NCBI GenBank assembly: GCA_031374415.1
Contig: JANMGB010000025.1
Coordinates: 1 to 16,855, forward strand
DNA: 16,855 bases
Source: CANHBY01 sp031374415
Lineage (GTDB): Bacteria; Pseudomonadota; Gammaproteobacteria; Burkholderiales; Burkholderiaceae_C
Direction: 5' to 3'
Of this stretch, positions 7,566 through 16,014 are shown one piece after another. The notes under the pieces are model-generated. The model saw only the letters and a list, made by a program, of their open reading frames with translations, was not told the DNA's origin and made no database searches. The translations under genes and the position numbers were made by a program. How positions within the stretch are numbered: position 1 is the stretch's first letter; each line of letters begins with the position of its first letter.

Positions 7566-7622
7566 TCGACGACCGTCCGTCTTGCTGCCCACGGCCTTGC
7601 CTGTCAACGGTACTGAGTGAGC

Positions 7623-9284
7623 TCAGAGTACCTCTGAGGCGAAGTCTGCCAAACGCGAGCGCTCGCCACGCGCCAGGGTGACATGGCCGCTGTGTGGCCA
7701 GCCCTTGAAGCGGTCGACCGCATAGGTCAGACCTGAGCTGCCTTCGGTGAGGTAGGGCGTGTCGATTTGGGCCAAATTGCCCAGGCAGACGATCTTGGTG
7801 CCGGGGCCTGCCCGGGTGATCAAGGTCTTCATCTGCTTGGGCGTCAGGTTTTGAGCCTCATCGATGATGACGAACTTGTTCAAGAAGGTGCGCCCGCGCA
7901 TGAAGTTCATGCTTTTGATCTTGATTTTGCTGCGCACGAGCTCGTTGGTTGCAGCACGGCCCCACTCGCCCGCGCTGCCGTCGCTGCGGGCCAGCACTTC
8001 CAGGTTGTCGTCGAGCGCGCCCATCCAGGGGCTCATTTTTTCTTCTTCGGTGCCGGGCAGGAAGCCGATGTCTTCGCCCACTGGTACCGTCACGCGGGTC
8101 ACAATGATCTCGGTGTAACGGCGCTCATCCATGACTTGGTTCAAGCCGGCCGCCAGTGTCATCAAGGTTTTGCCAGTGCCCGCAGTACCCGTGAGAGTGA
8201 TGAAGTCGCAATCGGGGTCCATCAGCAAGTTGAGCGCGAAGTTTTGTTCGCGGTTGCGGGCGGTCACACCCCACACGGCATTCTTTTGATGGGTGAACTC
8301 GCGCAGCGTGCGCAATACGGCGGTCTTGCCGGTGATTTCGGTGACCTTGGCATGCAAGGGCGCCGCACCAGGGACTTCGAGGTACACAAACTGGTTGACG
8401 AGCAGGTCCGGCACCATGGGGCCGCTGATGCGATAGTAGGTCAGGCCGCCTTGCTGCCAACTTTCCATGGTCTTGCCATGTTGCTCCCAGAAGTCGGAGG
8501 GCAGGGCCAGCACGCCGTTGTAAAGCAAGTCGCCATCGTCAAGCGTTTTGTCATTGAAATAATCTTCGGCATGCAGGCCAAGGGCGCGGGCCTTGATGCG
8601 CATGTTGATGTCTTTGGACACCAGCACCACTTCACGATGGGGTTGTTGTTCACGCAGCGCTTGCACTACCGCCAAAATTTGGTTGTCGGCCTTGCCTTGG
8701 GGGAGGCCGGCTGGCAGCGTGACGTTGACCAGATTGGTCTGAAAAAACAGTTTGCCGTTGGCTTCCTGGTGGCCGTTGCCTGACAAGGGCAGGCCGTCGG
8801 TCATGCCGTTGGCGTCGCGCTGACCGAGGGTGGCCGCCAAGGCATCTAGGTCTCGGCTGACTTGGCGGGCGTTGCGTGCCACCTCGGTCATGCCCTTTTT
8901 GTGCCCGTCCAGCTCTTCGAGCGTGATCATCGGCAGGTAGATGTCGTGTTCGTCAAAGCGGAACAAGCTCATCGGGTCGTGCATCAGCACATTGGTGTCC
9001 AGGACAAACAATTTCGCGGGTCCAGCGCTGCGCACGTGACGCGGGCGCGCCGCTGGCGTGGCCTTGCTCACGCGGGCGGCGGGGCTGATCGGCGTAGGGC
9101 TGGGTGCTGCTGCTTTTTTGGCTGCAGGTGCAGCCGCGGGAATGCTGACTTGACGTGCCACAGGCGCCGCGGCTTCAGGTTGGGCGCTGACCTTGTTGAT
9201 ACGTTTGGCCTTGGGGGCGGGGACGTCGTAGTCAGCGGTGGCCAGCAGGGTGGCGCGTTTCGTGGGCGGCTTGGGCAAAGGCAT
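7623..9284 (-). CDS. PIN-PhoH fusion ATPase (PhoH2-type putative RNase/helicase)
   Basis: The 553-aa protein has two domains. An N-terminal PIN nuclease domain (about 91-240) opens with FVLDTNVLMHD (Asp96) and continues with ITLEELD and VLVSKDIN. A C-terminal PhoH ATPase domain (about 340-553) has Walker A GTAGTGKT at 366-373 and Walker B VIIDEAQN at 472-479. PhoH2 proteins of this architecture show ATP-dependent RNA unwinding and RNA cleavage in mycobacteria; here the role is inferred only. Residues 20-90 are an Ala/Pro/Lys-rich disordered linker that precedes the PIN domain. I start at ATG 9284; an in-frame TTG at 9293 adds three residues, and neither has a strong ribosome site. A hairpin with T-tract lies about 36 bp upstream of the start, so transcription reaching this gene may be controlled by termination. 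Confidence 0.93.
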   Translation of the reverse strand: MPLPKPPTKRATLLATADYDVPAPKAKRINKVSAQPEAAAPVARQVSIPAAAPAAKKAAAPSPTPISPAARVSKATPAARPRHVRSAGPAKLFVLDTNVLMHDPMSLFRFDEHDIYLPMITLEELDGHKKGMTEVARNARQVSRDLDALAATLGQRDANGMTDGLPLSGNGHQEANGKLFFQTNLVNVTLPAGLPQGKADNQILAVVQALREQQPHREVVLVSKDINMRIKARALGLHAEDYFNDKTLDDGDLLYNGVLALPSDFWEQHGKTMESWQQGGLTYYRISGPMVPDLLVNQFVYLEVPGAAPLHAKVTEITGKTAVLRTLREFTHQKNAVWGVTARNREQNFALNLLMDPDCDFITLTGTAGTGKTLMTLAAGLNQVMDERRYTEIIVTRVTVPVGEDIGFLPGTEEEKMSPWMGALDDNLEVLARSDGSAGEWGRAATNELVRSKIKIKSMNFMRGRTFLNKFVIIDEAQNLTPKQMKTLITRAGPGTKIVCLGNLAQIDTPYLTEGSSGLTYAVDRFKGWPHSGHVTLARGERSRLADFASEVL

Positions 9285-9319
9285 GAGTGTCAACCAAAGA
9301 TGAGTGAGGGCGGATCAGC

Positions 9320-9347
9320 AAAAAGCCGCGCAACAAGGCGCGGCTTT
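9320..9347 (-). terminator. Rho-independent terminator between the peroxiredoxin gene and phoH
   Basis: On the minus strand AAAGCCGCGC, a 6-nt loop and GCGCGGCTTT form a perfect 10-bp stem that runs into five T (forward A-run 9320-9324). It lies 85 bp after the peroxiredoxin stop and only 36 bp before the phoH ATG. It therefore either separates the two genes or attenuates phoH. A second 7-bp GC stem without T-tract (GAGCCCC/GGGGCTC at 9411-9432) sits right at the peroxiredoxin stop. Confidence 0.85.
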
Positions 9348-9431
9348 CGGCGAAAGACCCGGTTGGTGCGCTTGTGCGCAGTGCTCGAAAATGCGAACCA
9401 TCAGGAGGTGGGAGCCCCGAAGCCGAGGGGC

Positions 9432-9908
9432 TCACCCCGATTTTTTCAGCGCCTTGACGGCCTTCAAAACTTCTTCAACATGGCCGGGGACTTTCAAGCC
9501 ACGCCATTCGGCACGCAAAATGCCGTGTCCGTCGATCAAGAAGGTACTGCGCTCAATGCCTTTGACCTTCTTGCCGTACATGATTTTGTTTTTGACCACG
9601 CCAAACATGTGGCAAAGTTTTTCTTCAGTATCAGCAATAAGCTCGAAGGGCAGTCCGAGGGTTTCTTTGAACTTGTCGTGTGACGCCATGTTGTCACGCG
9701 ACACGCCCAAGACGACGGCGCCTGCTTTCACGAAGTCTTTGTGGTGATCCCGGAACTGTGTGGCTTCGGTGGTGCAGCCTGGGGTGTTGTCTTTGGGATA
9801 AAAATACAGAACAACGATTTGCCCGGCATAGGTTTGGGGCGTGAACTTCACGCCGCCAGTTGCGAGCGCTTCAAGTTCCGGCAGGGGTTTATTGAGGGCT
9901 GGCGTCAT
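9432..9908 (-). CDS. bcp: Thiol peroxidase, BCP/PrxQ-type peroxiredoxin
   Basis: It reduces hydrogen peroxide and organic hydroperoxides in the cytoplasm, normally recycled by thioredoxin. The 158-aa product matches the usual family size. The peroxidatic Cys45 lies in DNTPGCTTEA, at the same position as in E. coli BCP. The resolving Cys50 of that enzyme is replaced by Thr50. The only other Cys is Cys99 (EEKLCHMFG), a position I recall as common in betaproteobacterial homologues. The mechanism may therefore use Cys99, or a single Cys with an external thiol. GIERSTFLID near residue 118 is also typical. I chose ATG 9908 (MTPALNKPLPELEAL); an upstream in-frame start at 9974 would add 22 atypical residues and lies inside the promoter region. 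A TATAAT promoter precedes it and a terminator follows. Confidence 0.93.
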   Translation of the reverse strand: MTPALNKPLPELEALATGGVKFTPQTYAGQIVVLYFYPKDNTPGCTTEATQFRDHHKDFVKAGAVVLGVSRDNMASHDKFKETLGLPFELIADTEEKLCHMFGVVKNKIMYGKKVKGIERSTFLIDGHGILRAEWRGLKVPGHVEEVLKAVKALKKSG

Positions 9909-9973
9909 TGAGCTCGTCGGTAAGTAAACACGCAAATAAACACATGAACACGCCTCTTTCGGCGAAGCCTGCA

Positions 9974-10002
9974 ATTATAGGGTACCCGTGAGGTGGGCTG
10001 TC
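9974..10002 (-). promoter_or_regulatory. Candidate sigma70 promoter for bcp
   Basis: A perfect TATAAT on the minus strand (forward ATTATA, 9974-9979) is preceded at 17 bp by GACAGC, a weak -35. The predicted leader is about 60 nt to the ATG at 9908. This supports transcription of bcp apart from the Mth938-domain gene, which ends at 10039. Only the -10 is a strong match. Confidence 0.5.
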
Positions 10003-10038
10003 GGGGTTTTGGGAGATGGCCCCGGGGGGCCTTGCGTG

Positions 10039-10416
10039 TCAGGCAACATCAAAAAGCAAAGCTGCCACCACGGAGCGGCCCTCAGCCAGCAGGACGTTGT
10101 AGGTTCGGCATGCGGCGGGGGTGTCCATGCACTCCACGCCAATGCCTTTGGCCATCAAGTTGCGCAGCAGTGAGGGGTGAGCAAATCGCAGCCTTGAACC
10201 GCTGCCGAAGATCACCAGTTCGGGCTGGGCCTCGGCCAGCCGGTTGAAAGCTGCTTCGGTGAGTTCTTCAAACCGGGCCACTCCCCATGCCTGTACTCCC
10301 TTGCGTGAGTCCACAATCACGCTTTGGGTGTGGGTTTGTCCATTGATCACGACCCCTTCGCAGGAGTGGCGGGCGATGGCGTTGGAGCCCTCGATGCGGT
10401 CGGCTTGGAGTTTCAA
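10039..10416 (-). CDS. Mth938-like domain protein (DUF498/PF04430 family)
   Basis: This 125-aa protein belongs to the small Mth938-like family that also includes human NDUFAF3 (complex I assembly). Family landmarks are present: FGSGSRLRF at 70-78, HPSLLRNL, and the block GIGVECMDTPAACRTYNVL at 91-109 followed by AEGRSVVAALL. Its biochemical role in bacteria is not established, and nothing here defines it. The start is TTG at 10416, chosen because AAGGA lies about 5 nt upstream and because no ATG precedes the conserved domain in frame. It is divergent from alaA with 92 bp between the two starts. Confidence 0.9.
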   Translation of the reverse strand: MKLQADRIEGSNAIARHSCEGVVINGQTHTQSVIVDSRKGVQAWGVARFEELTEAAFNRLAEAQPELVIFGSGSRLRFAHPSLLRNLMAKGIGVECMDTPAACRTYNVLLAEGRSVVAALLFDVA

Positions 10417-10508
10417 AGTTGTCCTTCGATGGGTTGTGGGCGGGCTATGCTTAAATTCTAGGCCTGACCCGCTGTCCCTTGCTGCACCCCCCTTTTTTGG
10501 AGATCAAT

Positions 10509-11732
10509 GTGAAACCCATCGCTAAATCGGGCAAATTGGCCAACGTTTGTTACGACATTCGTGGGCCGGTTCTGGACAAGGCCCGCCAAATGGAGGAAGA
10601 GGGCCACAAAATCATCAAGCTCAATATCGGAAATTTGGCAGTGTTTGGCTTGGAGCCGCCCGATGAGATCGTGCAAGACATGATCCGCAATATGCCGCAC
10701 TCGGCGGCTTACACCGACAGCAAGGGGCTGTTTGCACCGCGCAAGGCGGTGGTGCACTACTGCCAAGAAAAAAAGATAGAGGGCGTGACGGTCGATGATG
10801 TCTACCTGGGCAACGGCGCCTCAGAGTTGATCGTGATGAGCATGAATGCCCTGCTGAATGATGGTGACGAGGTTTTGATTCCGGCGCCTGATTACCCCTT
10901 GTATACCGCGGCAGTGTCGCTCTCAGGGGGCACACCTGTGCACTATCTGTGCGATGAAGCATCGGATTGGATGCCTGACATCGATGACATTCGCCGCAAG
11001 GTGACACCACGCACCAAGGCCATCGTGGTCATCAACCCCAACAATCCAACCGGTGCTTTGTACCCTGCCTCGGTGTTGCTGCAGATAATTGAAGTCGCGC
11101 GCCAGCACCAGCTGATTGTGTTCGCCGATGAGATTTACGACAAAACGCTCTATGACGGTGAAACCCACACCAGCATTGCCTCGCTCGCGGGGGATGTCCT
11201 TTGCGTCACGTTCAATGGCTTGAGTAAAAACTATCGCTCATGTGGTTATCGCGCTGGGTGGATGGTGGTGTCTGGGCCCAAAGGACACGCCAAGGATTAC
11301 ATCGAGGGTCTGAACATGTTGGCGTCCATGCGTTTGTGTGCCAACACGCCAGGCCAGTTGGCCATCCAGACGGCCTTAGGGGGCTACCAAAGCATCAAGG
11401 ACTTGGTGGAGCCAGGTGGTAGGCTGTGTCGCCAGCGAGACTTGGCGTATGAGTTGCTGTCAGCGATCCCTGGGGTGAGTGTTGTCAAGCCCAAGGCGGC
11501 GTTGTACATGTTTCCCCGACTCGATCCGCAGATCTACCCGATCACCAACGATCAACAATTTGCCTACGATCTCTTGGCCGAAGAGAAGGTGTTGATTGTG
11601 CAAGGCACCGGTTTTAATTGGCCCCAACCCGATCACTTTCGCTTGGTTTTTTTACCCAACTCGGATGACCTGAGAGACGCTGTCGGCCGCATTGCGCGTT
11701 TTCTGGATGGCTATCGCAAGCGTCACGCTTGA
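10509..11732 (+). CDS. alaA: Glutamate-pyruvate aminotransferase AlaA (PLP-dependent class I)
   Basis: It transfers the amino group of glutamate to pyruvate to make alanine. The 407-aa product follows E. coli AlaA along its length: KLANVCYDIRGPVL near the start, YLGNGASELIV, PAPDYPLYTAAVSLSGG, VINPNNPTGALY, FADEIYDK, FNGLSKNYR with the PLP Lys240, YIEGLNMLASMRLCAN and QGTGFNWPQPDHFR. I start at GTG 10509, with GGAG 6 nt upstream; an ATG overlaps it out of frame. The substrate loop reads NIGNLAVFG where E. coli has NIGNPAPFG, a local change of two prolines. It is the first gene of the plus-strand run and is followed by hom after 49 bp with no terminator between. Identity as AlaA and not a neighbouring subfamily rests on overall similarity. 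Confidence 0.93.
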   Translation: MKPIAKSGKLANVCYDIRGPVLDKARQMEEEGHKIIKLNIGNLAVFGLEPPDEIVQDMIRNMPHSAAYTDSKGLFAPRKAVVHYCQEKKIEGVTVDDVYLGNGASELIVMSMNALLNDGDEVLIPAPDYPLYTAAVSLSGGTPVHYLCDEASDWMPDIDDIRRKVTPRTKAIVVINPNNPTGALYPASVLLQIIEVARQHQLIVFADEIYDKTLYDGETHTSIASLAGDVLCVTFNGLSKNYRSCGYRAGWMVVSGPKGHAKDYIEGLNMLASMRLCANTPGQLAIQTALGGYQSIKDLVEPGGRLCRQRDLAYELLSAIPGVSVVKPKAALYMFPRLDPQIYPITNDQQFAYDLLAEEKVLIVQGTGFNWPQPDHFRLVFLPNSDDLRDAVGRIARFLDGYRKRHA

Positions 11733-11781
11733 ATTTTTTGGACCGCCCCTCGCTGGGGCTCGATCAAACCTCTGTACCTTT

Positions 11782-13092
11782 ATGAAACCAATCAAAGTCG
11801 GCCTGCTGGGTCTGGGCACTGTAGGTGCTGGCGTGTTCAACGTGTTGAAGCGCAACCAAGAAGAAATCATGCGCCGGGCTGGGCGTGGCATTGAAATCAC
11901 GGCCGTGTCGCGCCGCCAGCTGGCTTTGGCCCGAGAGTTGGTCGGGCCCTCGGTGAAGGTGGTGGCCGACCCGCGCGACATCATCAAAGACCCGGAGATC
12001 GACATCGTGGTCGAGTTAATTGGGGGCTATGACCTGGCACGCACCTTGGTGCTGGAGGCGATTGCTGCGGGCAAGCATGTGGTGACGGCGAACAAAGCCT
12101 TGTTGGCCTTGCACGGCACGGAAATTTTCGCAGCAGCGCATGCGAAGGGTGTGATTGTGGCGTTTGAGGCGGCCGTGGCGGGGGGTATTCCGATCATCAA
12201 GTCTTTGCGCGAGGGTTTGACGGCCAACCGCATTCAGTGGATCGCCGGCATCATCAACGGCACCACCAATTTCATCTTGTCCGAGATGCGTGACAAGGGC
12301 TTGAGCTTTGAGGCTGTGCTCAGTGAGGCGCAGCGCCTGGGCTACGCCGAGGCCGACCCCACATTTGACATCGAGGGCATTGATGCCGCACACAAGCTGA
12401 CCCTGATGAGCGCCATCGCCTTTGGGGTGCCCGTGCAGTTTGATCGCGCCCATATCGAGGGCATCACGCAGTTGCAGGGGGCCGATATTCGCTACGCTGA
12501 GCAGTTGGGCTATCGCATCAAGTTGTTGGGGGTGACGCGTCGCCGGCCGCAGGGCATTGAGCTGCGTGTGCACCCCACCTTGATTCCCAGCAAGCGCCTG
12601 ATCGCCAATGTGGAAGGTGCCATGAATGCGGTGGTGGTGCAGGGGGATGCCGTGGGCGCCACCCTGTATTACGGCAAGGGAGCGGGGGCCGAGCCGACGG
12701 CCTCGGCGGTGATTGCCGACTTGGTGGACGTGACGCGTTTGCACACGGCCGACCCTGACCACCGTGTGCCGCACCTGGCATTCCAGCCTGATGCCTTGGC
12801 GGCCACCCCCATCTTGAACATCGACCAGGTGGTGACGTCGTTTTACCTTCGTTTGCAGGTGGCTGATCAGGCGGGTGTGTTGGCGCGGATCACCGGGATT
12901 TTGGCCGAGCACACGATTTCGATTGATGCGTTGTTGCAGCGGGAGTCGGCCGAGGGCGAGGCGCAGACTGACGTCATTATTCTCACCCATGAAACGGTGG
13001 AAGGCCGCATGAATCAAGCCATTGTGCAGATGCAGGCTCTGTCGACCGTGCTAGCACCCATCGTGCGCATTCGCAAAGAAGAGTTGAACTGA
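11782..13092 (+). CDS. hom: Homoserine dehydrogenase with C-terminal ACT domain
   Basis: It reduces aspartate semialdehyde to homoserine with NAD(P)H, the branch point to threonine and methionine. The 436-aa protein has the dinucleotide-binding motif GLGTVG at 10-15, GIINGTTN at 156-163 and the catalytic region DPTFDIEGIDAAHKL (Asp201, Lys205). The ACT domain at about 354-430 (YLRLQVADQAGVLARITGIL) commonly confers feedback inhibition by threonine. It is monofunctional, with no aspartokinase domain. ATG 11782 gives the family N-terminus MKPIKVGLLGLG; no clear Shine-Dalgarno is seen, so coupling to alaA translation is possible only across 49 bp. thrC begins 8 bp after its stop. Confidence 0.97.
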   Translation: MKPIKVGLLGLGTVGAGVFNVLKRNQEEIMRRAGRGIEITAVSRRQLALARELVGPSVKVVADPRDIIKDPEIDIVVELIGGYDLARTLVLEAIAAGKHVVTANKALLALHGTEIFAAAHAKGVIVAFEAAVAGGIPIIKSLREGLTANRIQWIAGIINGTTNFILSEMRDKGLSFEAVLSEAQRLGYAEADPTFDIEGIDAAHKLTLMSAIAFGVPVQFDRAHIEGITQLQGADIRYAEQLGYRIKLLGVTRRRPQGIELRVHPTLIPSKRLIANVEGAMNAVVVQGDAVGATLYYGKGAGAEPTASAVIADLVDVTRLHTADPDHRVPHLAFQPDALAATPILNIDQVVTSFYLRLQVADQAGVLARITGILAEHTISIDALLQRESAEGEAQTDVIILTHETVEGRMNQAIVQMQALSTVLAPIVRIRKEELN

Positions 13093-13100
13093 GCGCCACC

Positions 13101-14528
13101 ATGAAATACATCAGTACCCGAGCCGCTGGCGCGTCAGGCACAGAAGCGCCGCGCAGTTTTTCTGACATCTTGCTCGAGGGCTTGGCGCCCGATGGCGGTC
13201 TGTATCTGCCCACCCACTATCCTCGGGTGGATGCCGCCACCCTGGCGCGCTGGCGTGGTTTGTCTTATGCCGACTTGGCGTTTGAGATTTTGTCTCTCTA
13301 CATTGACGACATCCCTGCGCAAGACTTGCGCCGCCTGGCCCAAGTCACCTACACCGCCACGGTGTTTGGCAGTGCAGCGATCACACCGCTCAAGCCACTG
13401 GGTGATGGCCTGTTCTTGCAAGCCTTGTCCAACGGACCCACCTTGGCCTTCAAGGACATGGCCATGCAGTTGTTGGGCAATTTGTTTGAGTATGAGTTGG
13501 CCCGTCGTGGTGAGACGCTCAATATTCTGGGGGCGACCTCGGGGGACACCGGCAGTGCGGCCGAATATGCCATGCGGGGCAAGAGGGGCATCTCGGTCTT
13601 CATGCTCAGCCCCGATGGCCGAATGAGTCCGTTTCAACAGGCGCAGATGTTCAGCTTGCAAGATCCCAACATCCACAATATCGCCATCAAGGGGGTGTTT
13701 GACGATTGCCAAGATATCGTCAAGGCGGTGTCGGGTGACTTGGTGTTCAAGCGCGCCCATCGGATTGGCACGGTGAATTCGATCAACTGGGCCCGTTTGT
13801 TGGCGCAGGTGGTGTACTACTTTGCCGGCTATTTTCAGGCCACGCGCAGCGATACGGAACAGGTCAGCTTCACGGTGCCGTCGGGTAATTTTGGCAACAT
13901 CTGCGCGGGCCATGTTGCCCGCATGATGGGCCTGCCCATCCGCCGTCTGGTGCTGGCCACCAACGAGAACAACGTGCTGGACGAGTTTTTCCGCACAGGC
14001 AACTACCGCGTGCGCGCCAGCGCTGAGACACTGGAGACCTCCAGCCCCTCGATGGACATCTCCAAGGCCTCCAACTTTGAGCGGTTTGTATTCGATTTGT
14101 TGGGCCGGGACGGCGCTCAGGTGGCCGCTTTGTTTGGCGCCGAATTGACTCAGCGTGGCATGTTCAAAGTGCCGGCCCAGGCCTTCCAGCGCTTGAGTGA
14201 ATTTGGATTTGTGTCGGGCAGCAGCACGCACCAAAATCGCCTTGACACCATCCGCAGCACCTGGGAGCAGCGTCAGCTCATGATCGATCCCCATACCGCT
14301 GATGGCGTGAAGGTAGCGGCTGCGAACTTGGAAGTGGGTGTCCCCATGATCGTGTTGGAGACGGCGTTGCCGGCGAAGTTTGAGCAAACCCTCTTTGAGG
14401 CCACCGGCTTGGCGGCGCCCCGGCCCGCGGCATTGCAGGGCATTGAGGCCTTGCCTAAACGCTTCGTTGTGCTGCCCGTGGATGTCGATCAGGTGAAGGC
14501 CTATGTGGCTGAGCATGTCGGCCACTGA
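13101..14528 (+). CDS. thrC: Threonine synthase
   Basis: A PLP enzyme that converts O-phosphohomoserine to threonine, the last step of the pathway served by hom. The 475-aa length and opening MKYISTRAAG fit the longer (E. coli/yeast-like) class. Key motifs are LAPDGGLYLP at 28-37, the PLP Lys118 in GPTLAFKDM, ILGATSGDTGSAAEYA for phosphate binding, and VPSGNFGNICAG. The start is 8 bp past the hom stop, where the GAG of the preceding stop region may act as a weak ribosome site. Homoserine kinase (thrB), needed between hom and thrC, is not in the window and must lie elsewhere. Confidence 0.97.
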   Translation: MKYISTRAAGASGTEAPRSFSDILLEGLAPDGGLYLPTHYPRVDAATLARWRGLSYADLAFEILSLYIDDIPAQDLRRLAQVTYTATVFGSAAITPLKPLGDGLFLQALSNGPTLAFKDMAMQLLGNLFEYELARRGETLNILGATSGDTGSAAEYAMRGKRGISVFMLSPDGRMSPFQQAQMFSLQDPNIHNIAIKGVFDDCQDIVKAVSGDLVFKRAHRIGTVNSINWARLLAQVVYYFAGYFQATRSDTEQVSFTVPSGNFGNICAGHVARMMGLPIRRLVLATNENNVLDEFFRTGNYRVRASAETLETSSPSMDISKASNFERFVFDLLGRDGAQVAALFGAELTQRGMFKVPAQAFQRLSEFGFVSGSSTHQNRLDTIRSTWEQRQLMIDPHTADGVKVAAANLEVGVPMIVLETALPAKFEQTLFEATGLAAPRPAALQGIEALPKRFVVLPVDVDQVKAYVAEHVGH

Positions 14529-14549
14529 GCCAGCCATGGGAGCTGCTTC

Positions 14550-15758
14550 ATGCTGAGCCTGGACGACGCGCAGGCGCGCATGTTGGAGGCTTTGACGGCG
14601 CAGGTCTGGCCCACCGAGTCCGTGCCCTTGCATGCGGCGCGAGGCCGGGTTTTGGCTCAGGATGTTCATGCGACGGTCGATGTGCCGCCGCTCGACAACG
14701 CGGCGATGGACGGGTTTGCCTTGCGCGCAGCGGATGTGCCGGTCGGGGGCACACGCTTGCCTTGGCACCAACGCATTGCCGCGGGGCAGGTCGGTGGCCC
14801 CCTGCGGGCGGGTTGTGCCGCGCGCATTTTCACAGGCGCGCCCGTGCCTGAGGGCGCCGATGCGGTCGTGATGCAAGAGCAGTGCACGTGGACCGATGAC
14901 GAGGTGCAGGTTCACATCACGCCGGCATCTGGTCTGGCGATTCGCCGTCGGGGCGAAGACGTCGAGCGCGGCGCTGTGGTGCTGCCCCGAGGCACACGCT
15001 TAAACGCGCAGGCTTTGGGTTTAGCGGCATCGGTGGGTGTCGCGAGTTTGGTGGTGGCGCGGCAGCCGCGGGTGTTGTTGTTGACGACCGGCGATGAGTT
15101 GACGATGCCTGGCCAGGCACTGCGCCCAGGGGCAATCTACAACGCCAATCGAGACATGTTGTGGGCCTTGATCGAGTCCTTGGGGGCTGTGTGCAAGGAT
15201 GGTGGGGTGCTGCCCGATGACCTGGAGGCCACTCGCCATGCCTTGCGTCTCGCGGCACAGGACCATGATTTGATTTTGACCAGCGGTGGCGTGTCGGTGG
15301 GCGAGGAGGATCATCTCAAGGCAGCCGTGCTGGCCGAAGGGCGTTTGGATGCTTGGCAGATTGCCATGAAGCCTGGCAAGCCGCTGGCTTTTGGTCAGGT
15401 GCGCCGGGCGCAGGGTTCGGCATGGTTCATCGGTTTGCCGGGCAATCCGGTGTCCAGCTTGGTGACCTGTCTATGGCTGGTGGCGCCGTTTTTGAATCGC
15501 ATGCAGGGTGACTTGGCGACGCACCCGGTGCATTACGACATGCGGGCTGATTTTGATTGGCCGCGTGCTGACAAGCGTCGCGAGTTTTTGCGGGTGCGTC
15601 GGCAGGGCGCAGGGCTGGTGCTGTTCCCTCATCAAGGCTCGGGCGTACTGACGTCGACCGTTTGGGCCGATGGCTTGGTCGATAACCCGCCAGGGCAGGT
15701 GATTCGAGCGGGTGACCTGGTGAGGTACGTGCCGTTCACGGCGTGGGGCAGGGCATGA
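14550..15758 (+). CDS. moeA: Molybdopterin molybdotransferase MoeA
   Basis: It inserts molybdate into adenylylated molybdopterin. The 402-aa protein shows LDNAAMDGFALR (Asp54, matching E. coli Asp59), RIFTGAPVPEGADAVVMQE, TTGDEL (Asp182), TSGGVSVGEED at 244-254 and MKPGKPLAFG followed by GLPGNPVSS. Together these cover the three N-terminal regions and the MogA-like domain; the C-terminal barrel domain closes the protein. ATG 14550 has GGGAG 7 nt upstream. The gene starts 21 bp after thrC and its stop overlaps the moaD start (ATGA), so moeA-moaD-moaE are translationally linked and ride on the threonine transcript. Confidence 0.97.
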   Translation: MLSLDDAQARMLEALTAQVWPTESVPLHAARGRVLAQDVHATVDVPPLDNAAMDGFALRAADVPVGGTRLPWHQRIAAGQVGGPLRAGCAARIFTGAPVPEGADAVVMQEQCTWTDDEVQVHITPASGLAIRRRGEDVERGAVVLPRGTRLNAQALGLAASVGVASLVVARQPRVLLLTTGDELTMPGQALRPGAIYNANRDMLWALIESLGAVCKDGGVLPDDLEATRHALRLAAQDHDLILTSGGVSVGEEDHLKAAVLAEGRLDAWQIAMKPGKPLAFGQVRRAQGSAWFIGLPGNPVSSLVTCLWLVAPFLNRMQGDLATHPVHYDMRADFDWPRADKRREFLRVRRQGAGLVLFPHQGSGVLTSTVWADGLVDNPPGQVIRAGDLVRYVPFTAWGRA

Positions 15759-16012
15759 TGATCAAGGTGCAAGTGCGCTACTTTGCCAGCCTGCGCGAGG
15801 CTTTGGGTGAGGGCGAGGTGGTCGAGGTACGGGCCGACTGCACCGTGGGCGAGCTGCGTGATTTGCTCATCACCCGGGGGGCAGATCACGCGCAGGCATT
15901 GGGCCGACAGCGTTTGGTGCGCAGCGCCTTGGCACAGACGATGTGCGCCGACGCTGCCGTGCTCACGCCTCATGTGGAAGTGGCATTCTTTCCACCTGTC
16001 ACTGGAGGGTAG
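15755..16012 (+). CDS. moaD: Molybdopterin synthase small subunit MoaD
   Basis: This ubiquitin-fold sulfur carrier delivers two sulfurs to cyclic pyranopterin monophosphate as its C-terminal thiocarboxylate. The 85-aa product starts with KVQVRYFASLREALG and ends in the obligatory Gly84-Gly85. ATG 15755 overlaps the moeA stop by 4 bp; the next codon is also ATG (15758) and either could be used, while an in-frame GTG at 15743 would add four residues. The GG codons lead into TAG, and moaE begins two bases later. The partner MoaE is the next gene; the adenylating enzyme MoeB is not in this window. Confidence 0.95.
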   Translation: MMIKVQVRYFASLREALGEGEVVEVRADCTVGELRDLLITRGADHAQALGRQRLVRSALAQTMCADAAVLTPHVEVAFFPPVTGG

Positions 16013-16014
16013 GG

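Noticed and set aside
7579..7607. Minus-strand promoter built on TTGACA (7602-7607) for the NlpC/P60 gene
   Set aside because: The hexamer at normal spacing is CAAGAC, a poor -10, so only the -35 half matches.
9344..9966. An 11-bp sequence CTTTCGGCGAA shared by the phoH and bcp upstream regions
   Set aside because: It is short and GC-rich, and one copy overlaps the terminator stem; two occurrences are not enough to argue for a common regulator.
13134..14915. A 593-codon open frame on the minus strand opposite thrC and moeA (similar long ones lie opposite ppsA, phoH and hom)
   Set aside because: They lie entirely opposite genes with clear families, show His/Gln/Arg-rich composition typical of antisense frames in high-GC DNA, and have no recognisable motif.
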